From the IMG/VR virus record IMGVR_UViG_3300005577_000068, positions 1 to 31,064 of that record: a DNA stretch of 31,064 nt; one strand, 5' to 3'. Positions 15,697 through 23,826 of this stretch are shown piece after piece. The notes under the pieces are model-generated. The model saw only the letters and a list, made by a program, of their open reading frames with translations. It ran no database searches and was not told the DNA's origin. How positions within the stretch are numbered: the stretch's first letter is position 1; every line of letters begins with the position of its first letter. A program made the translations under genes and the position numbers. The DNA comes from a virus.

Positions 15697-18390
15697 CTAG
15701 TACCGCCAGAGCCAGAGGGAGTTTGTATCGCCGCCGGCGCAGAACTGCTGCCCCGCCATGATGGTGACGTCGTCCTTCGCGTCGTAGGCCATGCTGTTGC
15801 CGTGCACGCCGGCCGGCGCGGCGAACGCTTCCCATGAATCGGAGGGCGGGTCGTAGACCAGCATCTTCGTGACCGTCCCGCACGGACCGTCGGTCGTGTA
15901 CGGATAAATGACTTTGTTGTTCTTGGAGTCGAAGTCGACCCAGGTGAAATACGCCATGTAGCTCGTGTCCTGATCAAGCGGCGGCGCGACGGGCGCGTGG
16001 GTCTTCATCGCCCAGGTGTTGGTCACCCGATCGAAGACGAACATGCCGAGTCTGACCTCGACGGTATTGCCTGGCTGATCGACTCGGCGCACGGGCACGA
16101 CGGCGTAGAGCTTCCGCCTGGCGTTGTCCCAGCCGAAGAAGACGCGGTGCGGAGACTGCGGGGTCAGCCATCCCCCGGTCTCGCCGGACCAGGCCGGGCT
16201 TGGACGCAAGCACAGATCGAAGGCCTGCTGCGCCAGCGTCGCGAGCGTCGTGACGATCAATTGCCCGACGCAATCGCCGCTGCTCTCGAAGTGCAGCATG
16301 GCGTCCGCCGCGCTGTCGTAGGCGCCGCCGCCAAGCGAGCTGCCGGGCCCGCCCTTGTATTCCCACTGGCCGGTCGCCTTCGCCCACTTGAGCAGGCCCA
16401 GGCGCTGGATCGCGCCGCCCGGGCCGCACGGCTGGCCCTCTTCATCGGGAGGAAAGGGCAGGCTGTTCCTGTACCAGATGTCGCTCCGACTGTCCTCGAT
16501 CATCGGCCCACGGTCGGACGGATGATTGAGCACGATGGGGCTGACGCTCGCTGGGACGCACGCCGGCACGACGACCGCCCAGAGATCTCGCGCGGCGTCG
16601 TAGCTGTAGAGGTTGCTATCCGCGCCTGAGTTGCAGACGTCCCCGGTGCCCCAGAGGACGCTCCCGTCGAGGCGGCGCGCGCGGTTGACGTCCTTGCTCC
16701 CACACCGCGACGGGAAGGGATTCCCGGTCATGGGCGTCGCGCGCTGCACGAACGTCCGGCTTGGGATGGTGAGACCGCCGGATGGCGGCGGCGGAGGCGG
16801 AGGTGGCGGAGGAGGAGGCGGCGGCGGATCGACCGGCGGAGGCGGAGGTGGCGGCAATGTCCCGCCCGGCTTCCACTCCCAGACTTCCGTCCCGTTGCCG
16901 GAGACCAGCAGGAGCACCCGCTGGCGCACGCGATCGTAGAGCGGGATGTATTTCACGATCGGCACCGGGCTTGGGCTCAGCGCCATTTGCTGCTTCCGCC
17001 AGACGCGCGTCGCGAGGTCGAGCAGGTACGTCTCCGCGACCACGGTGCCGCACGGGTCGCTCGAGTTGGTGCAGCCCGCGTAGCCGACGATCGTGTTGGC
17101 GGCCTCGTGGAGCGCGAACACCGTCAGCGATGGCGGCTTCGGCCCGGTCGTCGGGATCAGCGTCCACTTGTTCGCGGCCGGGTCGTAGTCGTACAGCTCC
17201 TGGAAGTTGCCGACGTACCACAGGTGCCCGGTCCGGCGGTCGATGCCGCCGCGGAGCATTCCGATCCGCGCGCCGTCCTGGGTCCCGTCCTCGATCTTGG
17301 GCGGCAGCGGCGGGTTCGGGTTCAGGTCGATCCAGGGCGCGCTGATCGGCGAGAGCGGCTTCTGCCGCAGCGGGCCCATGCCCCAGCCGGCGAAGCAGTA
17401 GAGGACCTTCCGTTGCGGGTCGACGGCGACGACGGCGTCCGCCGCACAGGCGGTCGGGGCGATCGTGTAGGTGCGCGCCACGGGATCGAAGACCTGCGCG
17501 CTGTCGAGGTCGCCCATCGGCATTCCGGCCTGGGCGCCCAGCCAGGCGACGCCGTTGACCGGATCGAAGTCGGTCCCGAAGTTCTCCCGCTTGCCGCTGA
17601 CCTCCGGCGTCGTCGCGATCCTCGCCCAGGTGTTGGCGGCCGGGTCGTAGAGGTGCGTCCCCGCCCAGGTCATCCACACCTTCCCGTGGTCGGCGTGGCC
17701 CGGCTTGTCGATCACGAAGGCGTGGCTCCAATACCAGCCCCACGGCGCCACGCTCGTCGCCAGGTGCTGGACCCAGGTGCCCATGCCCCCACTCGCCGGT
17801 GGCACCGGCGGGTCGGTGATCGTCACCGTGCACGCCAGCGCGGTCGCGGGCATCACGATCGAGACACTCGCATTCGAGGTCTGCGGACAGCCCGCCGGGC
17901 CGCTCCACTGCACCGCGGCGCCCGCGACCGACGGCGTCGCGGTCAGGGCGACCGTCGCGCCGGCGAGATAGCTGCCCGCGCCGGTGGTCGTCCCAGCGCC
18001 GACGGTCGAGACGGTCAGCGGATACGTCGTCGGCTGCGGCGCCGGTGTCACCGTCCGCGTGCACACCTTGTTCGCGGCGGGCTGCTTCATGGAATCGGCG
18101 CAGCCGCTCGACCAGGCGCCCAGGCTCGAGCCGTTGGTCGGCTTCACCGAGAGGGTCAGCGCCGTGCCCGCGAGCTGCGGCCCGGTCGGCGTCACCGACG
18201 TCGTCGCGGTGCCGCCGCCGGCGAGCGCGATCGTCGTGGTGAACTTCGGCGCCGGTGGTGTGCAGACCAGGCCGCTCGAGGTCACGCTGCAGCTCGAGCC
18301 GAGCGGAATGGTCTGCGCGCCCGCCATCGACGCCACGACCAGGAACTGCAGGAAGGCGAGCAGCGAAAGGACGTGTAGCTGCTGCAGCAT
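15697..18390 (-). CDS. Secreted double kelch-propeller protein with polyproline hinge
   Basis: An 897-residue protein from ATG 18390, preceded by GAGGAGG. Residues 1-26 form a Sec signal peptide (hydrophobic LLAFLQFLVVASMAGAQ, cleavage after AGA likely). Residues ~45-200 hold two bacterial-repeat/Ig-like domains (each with a paired Cys and TVS...GSYLAGATVALTATP type pattern). Residues ~205-510 make a kelch/galactose-oxidase-like propeller with blades such as HLYDPAANTWARI, YDYDPAANKWTLI and TYLLDLATRVWRK. Residues ~512-536 are almost pure proline. Residues ~545-897 form a second propeller (LYSYDAARDLWAVV, MFVFDRVTNTWAMK, MLVYDPPSDSWEAF). There are 18 Cys, an even number fitting disulfides outside the cytoplasm. 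No copper-ligand set of galactose oxidase could be confirmed. Role unknown; adhesion or cell-surface function is possible. Confidence 0.85.
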   Translation of the reverse strand: MLQQLHVLSLLAFLQFLVVASMAGAQTIPLGSSCSVTSSGLVCTPPAPKFTTTIALAGGGTATTSVTPTGPQLAGTALTLSVKPTNGSSLGAWSSGCADSMKQPAANKVCTRTVTPAPQPTTYPLTVSTVGAGTTTGAGSYLAGATVALTATPSVAGAAVQWSGPAGCPQTSNASVSIVMPATALACTVTITDPPVPPASGGMGTWVQHLATSVAPWGWYWSHAFVIDKPGHADHGKVWMTWAGTHLYDPAANTWARIATTPEVSGKRENFGTDFDPVNGVAWLGAQAGMPMGDLDSAQVFDPVARTYTIAPTACAADAVVAVDPQRKVLYCFAGWGMGPLRQKPLSPISAPWIDLNPNPPLPPKIEDGTQDGARIGMLRGGIDRRTGHLWYVGNFQELYDYDPAANKWTLIPTTGPKPPSLTVFALHEAANTIVGYAGCTNSSDPCGTVVAETYLLDLATRVWRKQQMALSPSPVPIVKYIPLYDRVRQRVLLLVSGNGTEVWEWKPGGTLPPPPPPPVDPPPPPPPPPPPPPPPSGGLTIPSRTFVQRATPMTGNPFPSRCGSKDVNRARRLDGSVLWGTGDVCNSGADSNLYSYDAARDLWAVVVPACVPASVSPIVLNHPSDRGPMIEDSRSDIWYRNSLPFPPDEEGQPCGPGGAIQRLGLLKWAKATGQWEYKGGPGSSLGGGAYDSAADAMLHFESSGDCVGQLIVTTLATLAQQAFDLCLRPSPAWSGETGGWLTPQSPHRVFFGWDNARRKLYAVVPVRRVDQPGNTVEVRLGMFVFDRVTNTWAMKTHAPVAPPLDQDTSYMAYFTWVDFDSKNNKVIYPYTTDGPCGTVTKMLVYDPPSDSWEAFAAPAGVHGNSMAYDAKDDVTIMAGQQFCAGGDTNSLWLWRY
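16782..16855 (-). repeat. Proline-codon (CCN) tract
   Basis: The + strand reads as a long series of GGN triplets, i.e. CCN codons on the coding strand. It encodes about seven prolines, a Val-Asp break and about fifteen more prolines between the two propellers. Long proline runs normally stall ribosomes unless EF-P assists, and the tract may vary in length between relatives. Confidence 0.85.
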
Positions 18391-18407
18391 CGGGGGCCTC
18401 CTCAGCT

Positions 18408-19109
18408 TCAGTCTTGCGCCCCGGCATCGACGCAGGCGTCGATCGAGGTGCGGAGCTGCGCCAGCGTGCGCGGCGCCATCGCGGGCTGACGCCGGACGAC
18501 GACCGCCCAGGTCCCGCTTGCGGGGTTCGCGACGGCGCCGGTGCCGTTGTGCAGGCGCACGTTGACCGTGTTCGCGGCGCTGATGTAGCCCGTCGCCGTG
18601 ACCCCGGCCAGCGTGTAGGGCGCGATGACGTCGACGATGTCGCCGAAGGCCGCGCCGGTGACCGTGACGTTGGGGCTGGTCACGCCCGTCGCGTTGTTCA
18701 TACTCGCGGGATCCCACACCGCGGTCTGCGTGCCGATCACCACGCCGCGGAGCAGGTTGATCTCGTCCTTCAGGATGTCGGCGAAGCAGCGGAGCGCCTT
18801 GCCGAGCTCCGTCGCGCTCGCCCACTGCGCCTTCGCCAGCGTGCGCGCCCGGAGATTTTCATAGCTGGTCTGCGCGCCCGCGCTCCAATCAAAGGCATTG
18901 ATCGTCGCCTGGGCACAGGCCTGCTGCGCGGCCGGCTGGACGGTGACCGACGCGGCGACGCCCGGCGTGCCGATCGAGAGCCCGACCACGGAGGGACAGA
19001 CCGCGACGACCGCCTCGTGCAAACGCAACGAGATCGCGGTCTGCGCGTGGGCCGGCAGCGCGATCGCGCCGACCAGGACCAGGGCGAGCCAGAGGCCGCG
19101 GGTCAGCAT
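18408..19109 (-). CDS. Signal-peptide protein with phage structural-type C-terminal domain
   Basis: A 233-residue protein with ATG 19109 overlapping the previous stop by seven bases (ATGCTGA). Residues 1-22 (GLWLALVLVGAIALPAHAQ) are a Sec signal peptide with AHA before the cut. The middle is helical, with YENLRARTLAKAQWASATELGKALRCF. The C-terminal ~90 residues (VWDPASMNNATGVTSPNVTVTGAA...DIVDVIAPYTLAGVTATGYISAANTVNVRLHNGTG) match a beta-sandwich module common in phage structural proteins, where GD..LV......L.G......VSAANTV.V...N.TG is the recurrent signature. Four Cys lie outside the signal. A virion-type module behind an export signal is odd. Function unknown. Confidence 0.8.
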   Translation of the reverse strand: MLTRGLWLALVLVGAIALPAHAQTAISLRLHEAVVAVCPSVVGLSIGTPGVAASVTVQPAAQQACAQATINAFDWSAGAQTSYENLRARTLAKAQWASATELGKALRCFADILKDEINLLRGVVIGTQTAVWDPASMNNATGVTSPNVTVTGAAFGDIVDVIAPYTLAGVTATGYISAANTVNVRLHNGTGAVANPASGTWAVVVRRQPAMAPRTLAQLRTSIDACVDAGAQD

Positions 19110-20392
19110 TCCAGGATCGCTACCAGGCCGGCCTCCGACGATCCGGTCGCGGAGCCGCCGCCGGTGAATTGCACCGTGCCCAGGCTGAGCGTCGTCTCGA
19201 TCGCCGCGAGGTAGTGGTAGCCCCTCGACGTGACGCCGCGCCAGGAGGCCTTGAGGACGTCGGCCTGGTCGATGGTGGCGCTCGCCGAGGAGGCATAGGC
19301 CCGCCCGGCGGGGCCCATGCGCGCGGTCGTCGAGTCCAGGCCGACGCCCACCATCGCGAGCCGGGAAATGCCCGCCGTAATGGCCGCGTACCATTCGCCG
19401 ATGACATCGACCGCCACCGGCATCGGCGAGCCGGAGACGTACTCGACCTTATTCCCCGCGGCGTTGTTGAATTGCCGGAATCCGCCGTTATAGGTCCACG
19501 ACGCGGTGTCGTCGCGCACGCTCGCCGCGCAGCGCACGCGGTTGTGCTGATTCCACAGGAAGCGCTTGCCGCCGACCTGGCTGACGACGCCGCCGAAGCT
19601 GTCCTCCGTGACCGTCGTGCTCACCGGGTAGAACGTCCCGACGAGCTGGCGCGTCTTGTCCGTCGTCTTCGTGCACGGGCTGGTGTAGGTGCTGATCGGG
19701 CCCTCGCGACACGTCACGTTCGCCGCGGGCACCGTCGCGGAGGACCACTGCAGGAGCTCGAGCGTCCAGCCGCTCGCGACCCGCGCCAGGAAGACGTCGA
19801 CGGGAATCGTCGCGCTGCCCAGCGTGCCGATCGCGACGCTCAGCTCGCTCGGGATCGCCGCCTGCTGCCACTTGCCGCCGGTCCAATACGGCGCCCAGCA
19901 GTGGACGAAACAGGTGTAGCGGACCGTCGTCGACTGGATCCCGAACGGCCGGATCTCCGCGGTGATCGACGCCGTCAGGTTGACCTTGCTGGTGCCGGCC
20001 TCCGCATTGGCGAGCGTCGTGTGGTACGAGACGACCGTCGGCGAGCCGACCGCGCTGCTGACGTTGACCCAGTACGTCGTCCCCGCCGTGAGCCCGCCGC
20101 CCGTCGCGGACGGCGTCACCATCGTCCCGGTGCACCATCCCAGGTTGAGGAACGTCGTCGACTCGGCCGTCGTGTCGGTGCTCGAGGGCGTCGCCGGCAC
20201 CGGACCGTAGGCGGGGTTCTGCGTGCAGAGCGTGAGCCGCCCGCCGGGCGCGTAGGGCACGGCCGACGGCATCATCGTTGGGCCGGTCCACGGCGCGCCG
20301 GAGCTGCCCCACGGGTTGACCTGGGCGGACGCGGGACCGACTGCGAGGAGGCCGATCAGCAGCAGGAGGAGCGCGGCGGCGCGGCGCTTCAC
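19103..20392 (-). CDS. Large secreted protein of unknown function
   Basis: A 429-residue protein with a GTG start that overlaps the previous stop by one base (TAGTG). Residues 1-23 form a clear Sec signal peptide: KRR, then AAALLLLLIGLLAVG, then ASA cut before QVNPWG. The mature part is rich in Thr, Ser, Val and Trp with strand-like alternation and has eight Cys, suggesting disulfide-bonded beta-domains. Strings such as FLWNQHNRVRCAASVRDDTASWTYNG and VDVIGEWYAAITAG give no family I recognise. It ends in Cys. Gene coupling ties it to the three other exported proteins. Confidence 0.8.
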   Translation of the reverse strand: MKRRAAALLLLLIGLLAVGPASAQVNPWGSSGAPWTGPTMMPSAVPYAPGGRLTLCTQNPAYGPVPATPSSTDTTAESTTFLNLGWCTGTMVTPSATGGGLTAGTTYWVNVSSAVGSPTVVSYHTTLANAEAGTSKVNLTASITAEIRPFGIQSTTVRYTCFVHCWAPYWTGGKWQQAAIPSELSVAIGTLGSATIPVDVFLARVASGWTLELLQWSSATVPAANVTCREGPISTYTSPCTKTTDKTRQLVGTFYPVSTTVTEDSFGGVVSQVGGKRFLWNQHNRVRCAASVRDDTASWTYNGGFRQFNNAAGNKVEYVSGSPMPVAVDVIGEWYAAITAGISRLAMVGVGLDSTTARMGPAGRAYASSASATIDQADVLKASWRGVTSRGYHYLAAIETTLSLGTVQFTGGGSATGSSEAGLVAILEC

Positions 20393-20745
20393 TACTTCAC
20401 CCGGACGCAGCGCACCCAGATCAGCGCATTATTCGCGGCGCCGGTGCCCGGCTTGATCCGGTAGCGCTCCGTCTCCGTGTTGCGCAGGAAGACCGGCCGG
20501 CCGACTTGCGGATCCGTCAGCGTTTCCCCGCACGTCTCGTTGGTCCCGTCATAGGTGCAGAGCTTGATCGTGTCGCTATGGTCGACGGTCTGACAGATAT
20601 TCTCCGTGCCCGCGCTCGCGGCCAGGTCGAGCGTGTCGCTGGTGTCGAAGTCGGTGTCCTTGAAGATCACCGTATCGCCGACCGCCGCGTGCGCGGCCGC
20701 CGTGGCGACGAGGACCAGGACGAGCGCGAGGAGCCCGCGTCGCAT
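20392..20745 (-). CDS. Small secreted Cys-containing protein
   Basis: A 117-residue protein that opens RRGLLALVLVLVATAAAHA, a Sec signal peptide with cleavage likely before AVGDTV. The mature ~97 residues include four Cys (ICQ, LCTYDG, TCGETL, RCVRV) and a strand pattern. The junction with the upstream gene reads GTGATG, so the start is GTG 20748 or ATG 20745; ATG is used. The product may be a small disulfide-linked periplasmic or surface protein. No family recognised. Confidence 0.78.
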   Translation of the reverse strand: MRRGLLALVLVLVATAAAHAAVGDTVIFKDTDFDTSDTLDLAASAGTENICQTVDHSDTIKLCTYDGTNETCGETLTDPQVGRPVFLRNTETERYRIKPGTGAANNALIWVRCVRVK

Positions 20746-21182
20746 CACGCCAGCGTCACGTCGAGCGCGCCGATCGCGTAGTTCGGCGCGGCGTCGCCGT
20801 CGTTGACCGTCTTCGGGTTCGTCAGCGCGCCGTAAAAGAGCATGTTGCCGCCGGTCGGCGCGTCCCAGATCCCGAAGTGCGTGCAGACGCCCCAGTTCGC
20901 GCCCGACGGCGCCGGGAATGTGATCGCGACGGCGTTGTCGGTGTGGCCGCCGGTGCCGCTCGAGTTGCCGGAGGTGCCGCCCTGGGTCGAGGTCCAGTTG
21001 GTGTCGCTGGGGTCGAGCTGGGCGCGCGCGTAGGCGCCGCCGCTCACCTCCGCGCCGCTCCCCGCGTCGGTCGGGTCCGCGGTGTGCAGGGAGACCCAGA
21101 GCGCACTCGGCTTCGAGAAGGTCGCCGCGCGGAAGACGTGGTCGATCAGCTTGTTCTCGAGGTAGTTGCTGAAGGCCGACAT
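20745..21182 (-). CDS. Phage structural-type protein (tail-fibre-like family)
   Basis: A 145-residue protein starting MSAFSNYLENKLIDHVFRAATFSKPSALWVSLHT, followed by ADPTDAGSGAEVSGGAYARA and FPAPSGANWGVCTHFGIWDAPTGGNMLFYG. This is a widespread phage family sometimes annotated as tail fibre or head-associated protein; the N-terminal LENKLIDH...FS.P...WV.L.TADPTD motif is very characteristic. No signal peptide. It marks the boundary between conventional phage proteins and the exported group downstream. Exact virion position is not known to me. Confidence 0.78.
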   Translation of the reverse strand: MSAFSNYLENKLIDHVFRAATFSKPSALWVSLHTADPTDAGSGAEVSGGAYARAQLDPSDTNWTSTQGGTSGNSSGTGGHTDNAVAITFPAPSGANWGVCTHFGIWDAPTGGNMLFYGALTNPKTVNDGDAAPNYAIGALDVTLA

Positions 21183-21188
21183 CGGGTT

Positions 21189-21602
21189 TTAGCCCCCTCT
21201 CGGTTGCGTGTAAACGAGGCTGGTGATCACGACCTCTGCCCCGGCGATGATCGTGGCGACGGGCAGCTCGAGGTCGGCGCGCGAGCCCTCGAGGCCGACC
21301 GCCCCGTCGAAGATGGCGCGTCCGTCGGCGCTCACCGCCCGGAACCAGGTCGGCGGGCCGTTGGCGAGCGCGCGCGCGGCGGCCAGTGGGTGCGCGGTTG
21401 CCGTGCCGTCCTTGGCGGGGCCGAAGGCCGGATCCGCGAAGGCGACCTCGACCAGGCGGATCGCGGTGTCGCCGGGCGAGCCGTCCGCGGAGCGCGGCCG
21501 CGGCCCGCTATAGATCCGCAGCCCGCCGCCGTTCAGGAGGGCGACGACCGCGTCCGCAGCGGCGTCGACCGCGCGCCGGGCCTGGCGGAAATCACTCGGC
21601 AT
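21189..21602 (-). CDS. Small phage structural-type protein, family common in phages
   Basis: A 137-residue protein starting at ATG 21602, overlapping the end of the portal gene. It has the arrangement AADAVVALLNGGGLRIYSGPRP, then LVEVAFADPAFGPA, GPPTWFRAVSADG, AIFDGAVG and a C-terminal VATIIAGAEVVITSLVYTQP. This is a small beta-domain seen in many phage genomes, LRIYTG and WFR....G..V.DG.VG being the steady points. Role unassigned; likely a virion or appendage protein together with the 20745-21182 product. Confidence 0.72.
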   Translation of the reverse strand: MPSDFRQARRAVDAAADAVVALLNGGGLRIYSGPRPRSADGSPGDTAIRLVEVAFADPAFGPAKDGTATAHPLAAARALANGPPTWFRAVSADGRAIFDGAVGLEGSRADLELPVATIIAGAEVVITSLVYTQPRGG

Positions 21603-23826
21603 CGGTGGCGGGGATCCCGCTCCCTGGCTCGACCGGCGGGCGCGCCGGCACGCGAACGACCGTCACGGTCGGCGGGGCCGGCGCCTGCTGGACGGTGACC
21701 GGCGACGAGATCTGCACGGCGCCTTCGGCGATCGTCGTCCGGGCATCGACCTCGACCGCGGGCGGATGGACCTCCGTCCGCACCGCGCCGTCGGCGAAGG
21801 TCACGGAGGGCGGCGCGACGGAGACCGCCAGCGAGCCGGGCTCGAGCGTCGTCCGCGCGTCCACCGCGATCGCCGGCGGGTGCACCTCCGCCCGGATCGC
21901 GCCCTCCGCGATCGTCAGCGAGGGCGGCGCGACCGACACCGCGAGGGCGCCGGGCTCGAGGGTCGTCCGCGCGTCGACGTGCACCTCCGCCGGCGGCGCG
22001 GCCGCGACCTCGACGGCGCCGCGCTGCAGCGTCGTCCGCGCATCGACGTAGACCTCCGCCGGCGGCGGCGGGGCGACCTGGACGGCGCCGGCCTCGACGC
22101 GAACGTCGGTCCGGGCGTCGATGTTGGGCGCCGGCGCCGCGGCGACGTGGGCGTGCACCTCGAGCGGCCGGACGGCGTCCAGGCGGGCGCGCAGGTCGGC
22201 GAGCTCGAGCTGCAGGACCCGGACGCTGGCCGCGCCGGCGGGCCGGTCCTCGAGGTGCCCGGCGCCATTCCTCGAGCCGTTGCCGTTCCCGTTGCTCGAG
22301 GGCGCCGCCGGCGGCTTCGCGGGCGCGTCCGCGCTCGAGCCGTCCGCCTTCGAGCTGTCCCGCGGGTTGCCCGCCTGGGTCGTGCGCCGCGGGTCGGAGT
22401 CGAGGATCACGCCGGCCCGGTCCAGCTTCTTGTTCCAGGCCTCGATTTCGCCCAGGACCTTGTCGGGGTTGAGGCCCCGCTCGCGCATCATGTCCGGCCA
22501 GGACGTGGCGCCGATCCGGAGCATTTTCTGGTAAGCCGAGGCCTCCGCCTCCGGGTCGATCGCGGGCATCGCCGGCGCCGTCCACTCGATCGGGCCGGTG
22601 ACCGTCGGGAGGCGCATGACCGCGGCGGCCTGGTTCGCCCAGCGCCAGGACGGATCACAGAACTGGGGCACGATCAGGCGCCAGCGCCAGTCTTCGATCC
22701 GCGCCCAGGACCGGATCCGGGACATGCGCGCCGCGGAGAAGGGCATCCCCTGGTAGTCGCCGCACAGGTCCTCGTAGGTGATCCCGATCCCCGACGCGAT
22801 CGCGCGCAGGACCGTCCGCGCGTAGGCCTCGTGCTCGCTCACGGAGGGCGGTTGGACGACGGTGACGGTGCGGCCGGTCGGCAGGTTGGCGATCATGCCG
22901 GGCTCGATCGCGTCGATCGCCGGCGTCGTCGAGCTGTCGGCCGTGCCCAGCGCCGGCGCCGTGCCGTCGGGGTCGGTCGTGAGCACCGCGAGGCAGGCGG
23001 CGATCTTCTGCTTCAGGAGGGCCGCGTCCTCGTAGTCGTCGAAGTCCTTCAGGCGCAGGATCACCGGCGCGAGCCAGGACATCCCGCGGACCTGGCCGGG
23101 CCGCTCCGGCTTGAAGACGTGCAGGATCTCGCTCGCGGGGATCGGCCTCGAGTTGCGGGATCGGGTGACCCGGGTGCCGCTCGCGCCGGGGTGATCGTCG
23201 AAGAGCCAGTAGTTCACCCGCGCGCCGATCGGGCTGAACTCGACGCCCTGGATGATCTGACCGCCGGTGCCGGTGACGCCCTCCTTCGTCGTGTCGAGCA
23301 GGTCGGGCTCGATGAGCTGAAGCTGCAGCGGGATCGGCAGGCCGTCCTCGGGCCGCCGCCAGCGCCGTCGCACCAGGCACTCGCCCGCCTCCGCCGTCGT
23401 GCGGGTGACCTGCTTCTGCAGGCCGGCGAAGTCGTAGCGCCCGTCGGCGTCGCACGCCGTCGTCTCCGCCCACGGCTTCCACCAGGTCGGCGGCGAGCCC
23501 TGGGCCACGATCCCCCAGCCGACGACGTGGTCGGCGATCGTGTTCAGCGCCGCGGCCGCGTAGGGGTTGTTTCGGACCAGGTCGCGCGCGACCTCGCGGG
23601 TGCGCTCGAGGCCCTGGCCGATCACCGCGTTCACGTCGCCCGTGTTGCGGCGCCAGCCCTGGGTTCGGCGACCGGAGCTCGCCGCGTCGTAGGCGCGCAG
23701 GAGGGCCGCCTCGTAGCGGGCGCGCTGCCGGCGCAGGGTGAAGCGTGGCGCGAACGTCGACGTCACGAGGTCGACGAGCTCGCCGATCCGGATCGCCGCC
23801 TGGGCCGCGAGGTCGGTCGGCGTCAC
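21592..23826 (-). CDS. Portal protein, lambda family, with repetitive C-terminal extension
   Basis: About 744 residues. The first ~510 match lambda-family portals: SSGRRTQGWR, ...RDLVRNNPYAAAALNTIADHVVGWGI, GECLVRRRWR, LQLIEPDLLD, YEDAALLKQKIAACLAVLTT, SGIGITYEDLCGDYQGMPFSAARMSRI and MMRERGLNPDKVL. The portal forms the dodecamer through which DNA is packed and to which the tail joins. Beyond ~515 is a Ser/Asn/Gly linker, then ~200 residues of VDARTTLEPG-type repeats not present in plain portals (usual length ~500-550). Start: GTG 23826 gives a GTGA overlap with the gpW-like gene; a TTG two codons upstream (23832) is also possible. Confidence 0.93.
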   Translation of the reverse strand: MTPTDLAAQAAIRIGELVDLVTSTFAPRFTLRRQRARYEAALLRAYDAASSGRRTQGWRRNTGDVNAVIGQGLERTREVARDLVRNNPYAAAALNTIADHVVGWGIVAQGSPPTWWKPWAETTACDADGRYDFAGLQKQVTRTTAEAGECLVRRRWRRPEDGLPIPLQLQLIEPDLLDTTKEGVTGTGGQIIQGVEFSPIGARVNYWLFDDHPGASGTRVTRSRNSRPIPASEILHVFKPERPGQVRGMSWLAPVILRLKDFDDYEDAALLKQKIAACLAVLTTDPDGTAPALGTADSSTTPAIDAIEPGMIANLPTGRTVTVVQPPSVSEHEAYARTVLRAIASGIGITYEDLCGDYQGMPFSAARMSRIRSWARIEDWRWRLIVPQFCDPSWRWANQAAAVMRLPTVTGPIEWTAPAMPAIDPEAEASAYQKMLRIGATSWPDMMRERGLNPDKVLGEIEAWNKKLDRAGVILDSDPRRTTQAGNPRDSSKADGSSADAPAKPPAAPSSNGNGNGSRNGAGHLEDRPAGAASVRVLQLELADLRARLDAVRPLEVHAHVAAAPAPNIDARTDVRVEAGAVQVAPPPPAEVYVDARTTLQRGAVEVAAAPPAEVHVDARTTLEPGALAVSVAPPSLTIAEGAIRAEVHPPAIAVDARTTLEPGSLAVSVAPPSVTFADGAVRTEVHPPAVEVDARTTIAEGAVQISSPVTVQQAPAPPTVTVVRVPARPPVEPGSGIPATDAE
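21695..22125 (-). repeat. Degenerate repeats at portal C-terminus
   Basis: Five copies of (V/I)DART(T/D), separated by 23-37 residues and followed by E.GA(L/V).V..APP strands, cover about 140 residues. Two central copies also share SVAPPS(L/V)T.A(E/D)GA(I/V)R(A/T)EVHPPA. The DNA copies are recognisable (gtccgcgcgtccacc / gtccgcgcgtcgacg). Confidence 0.8.
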
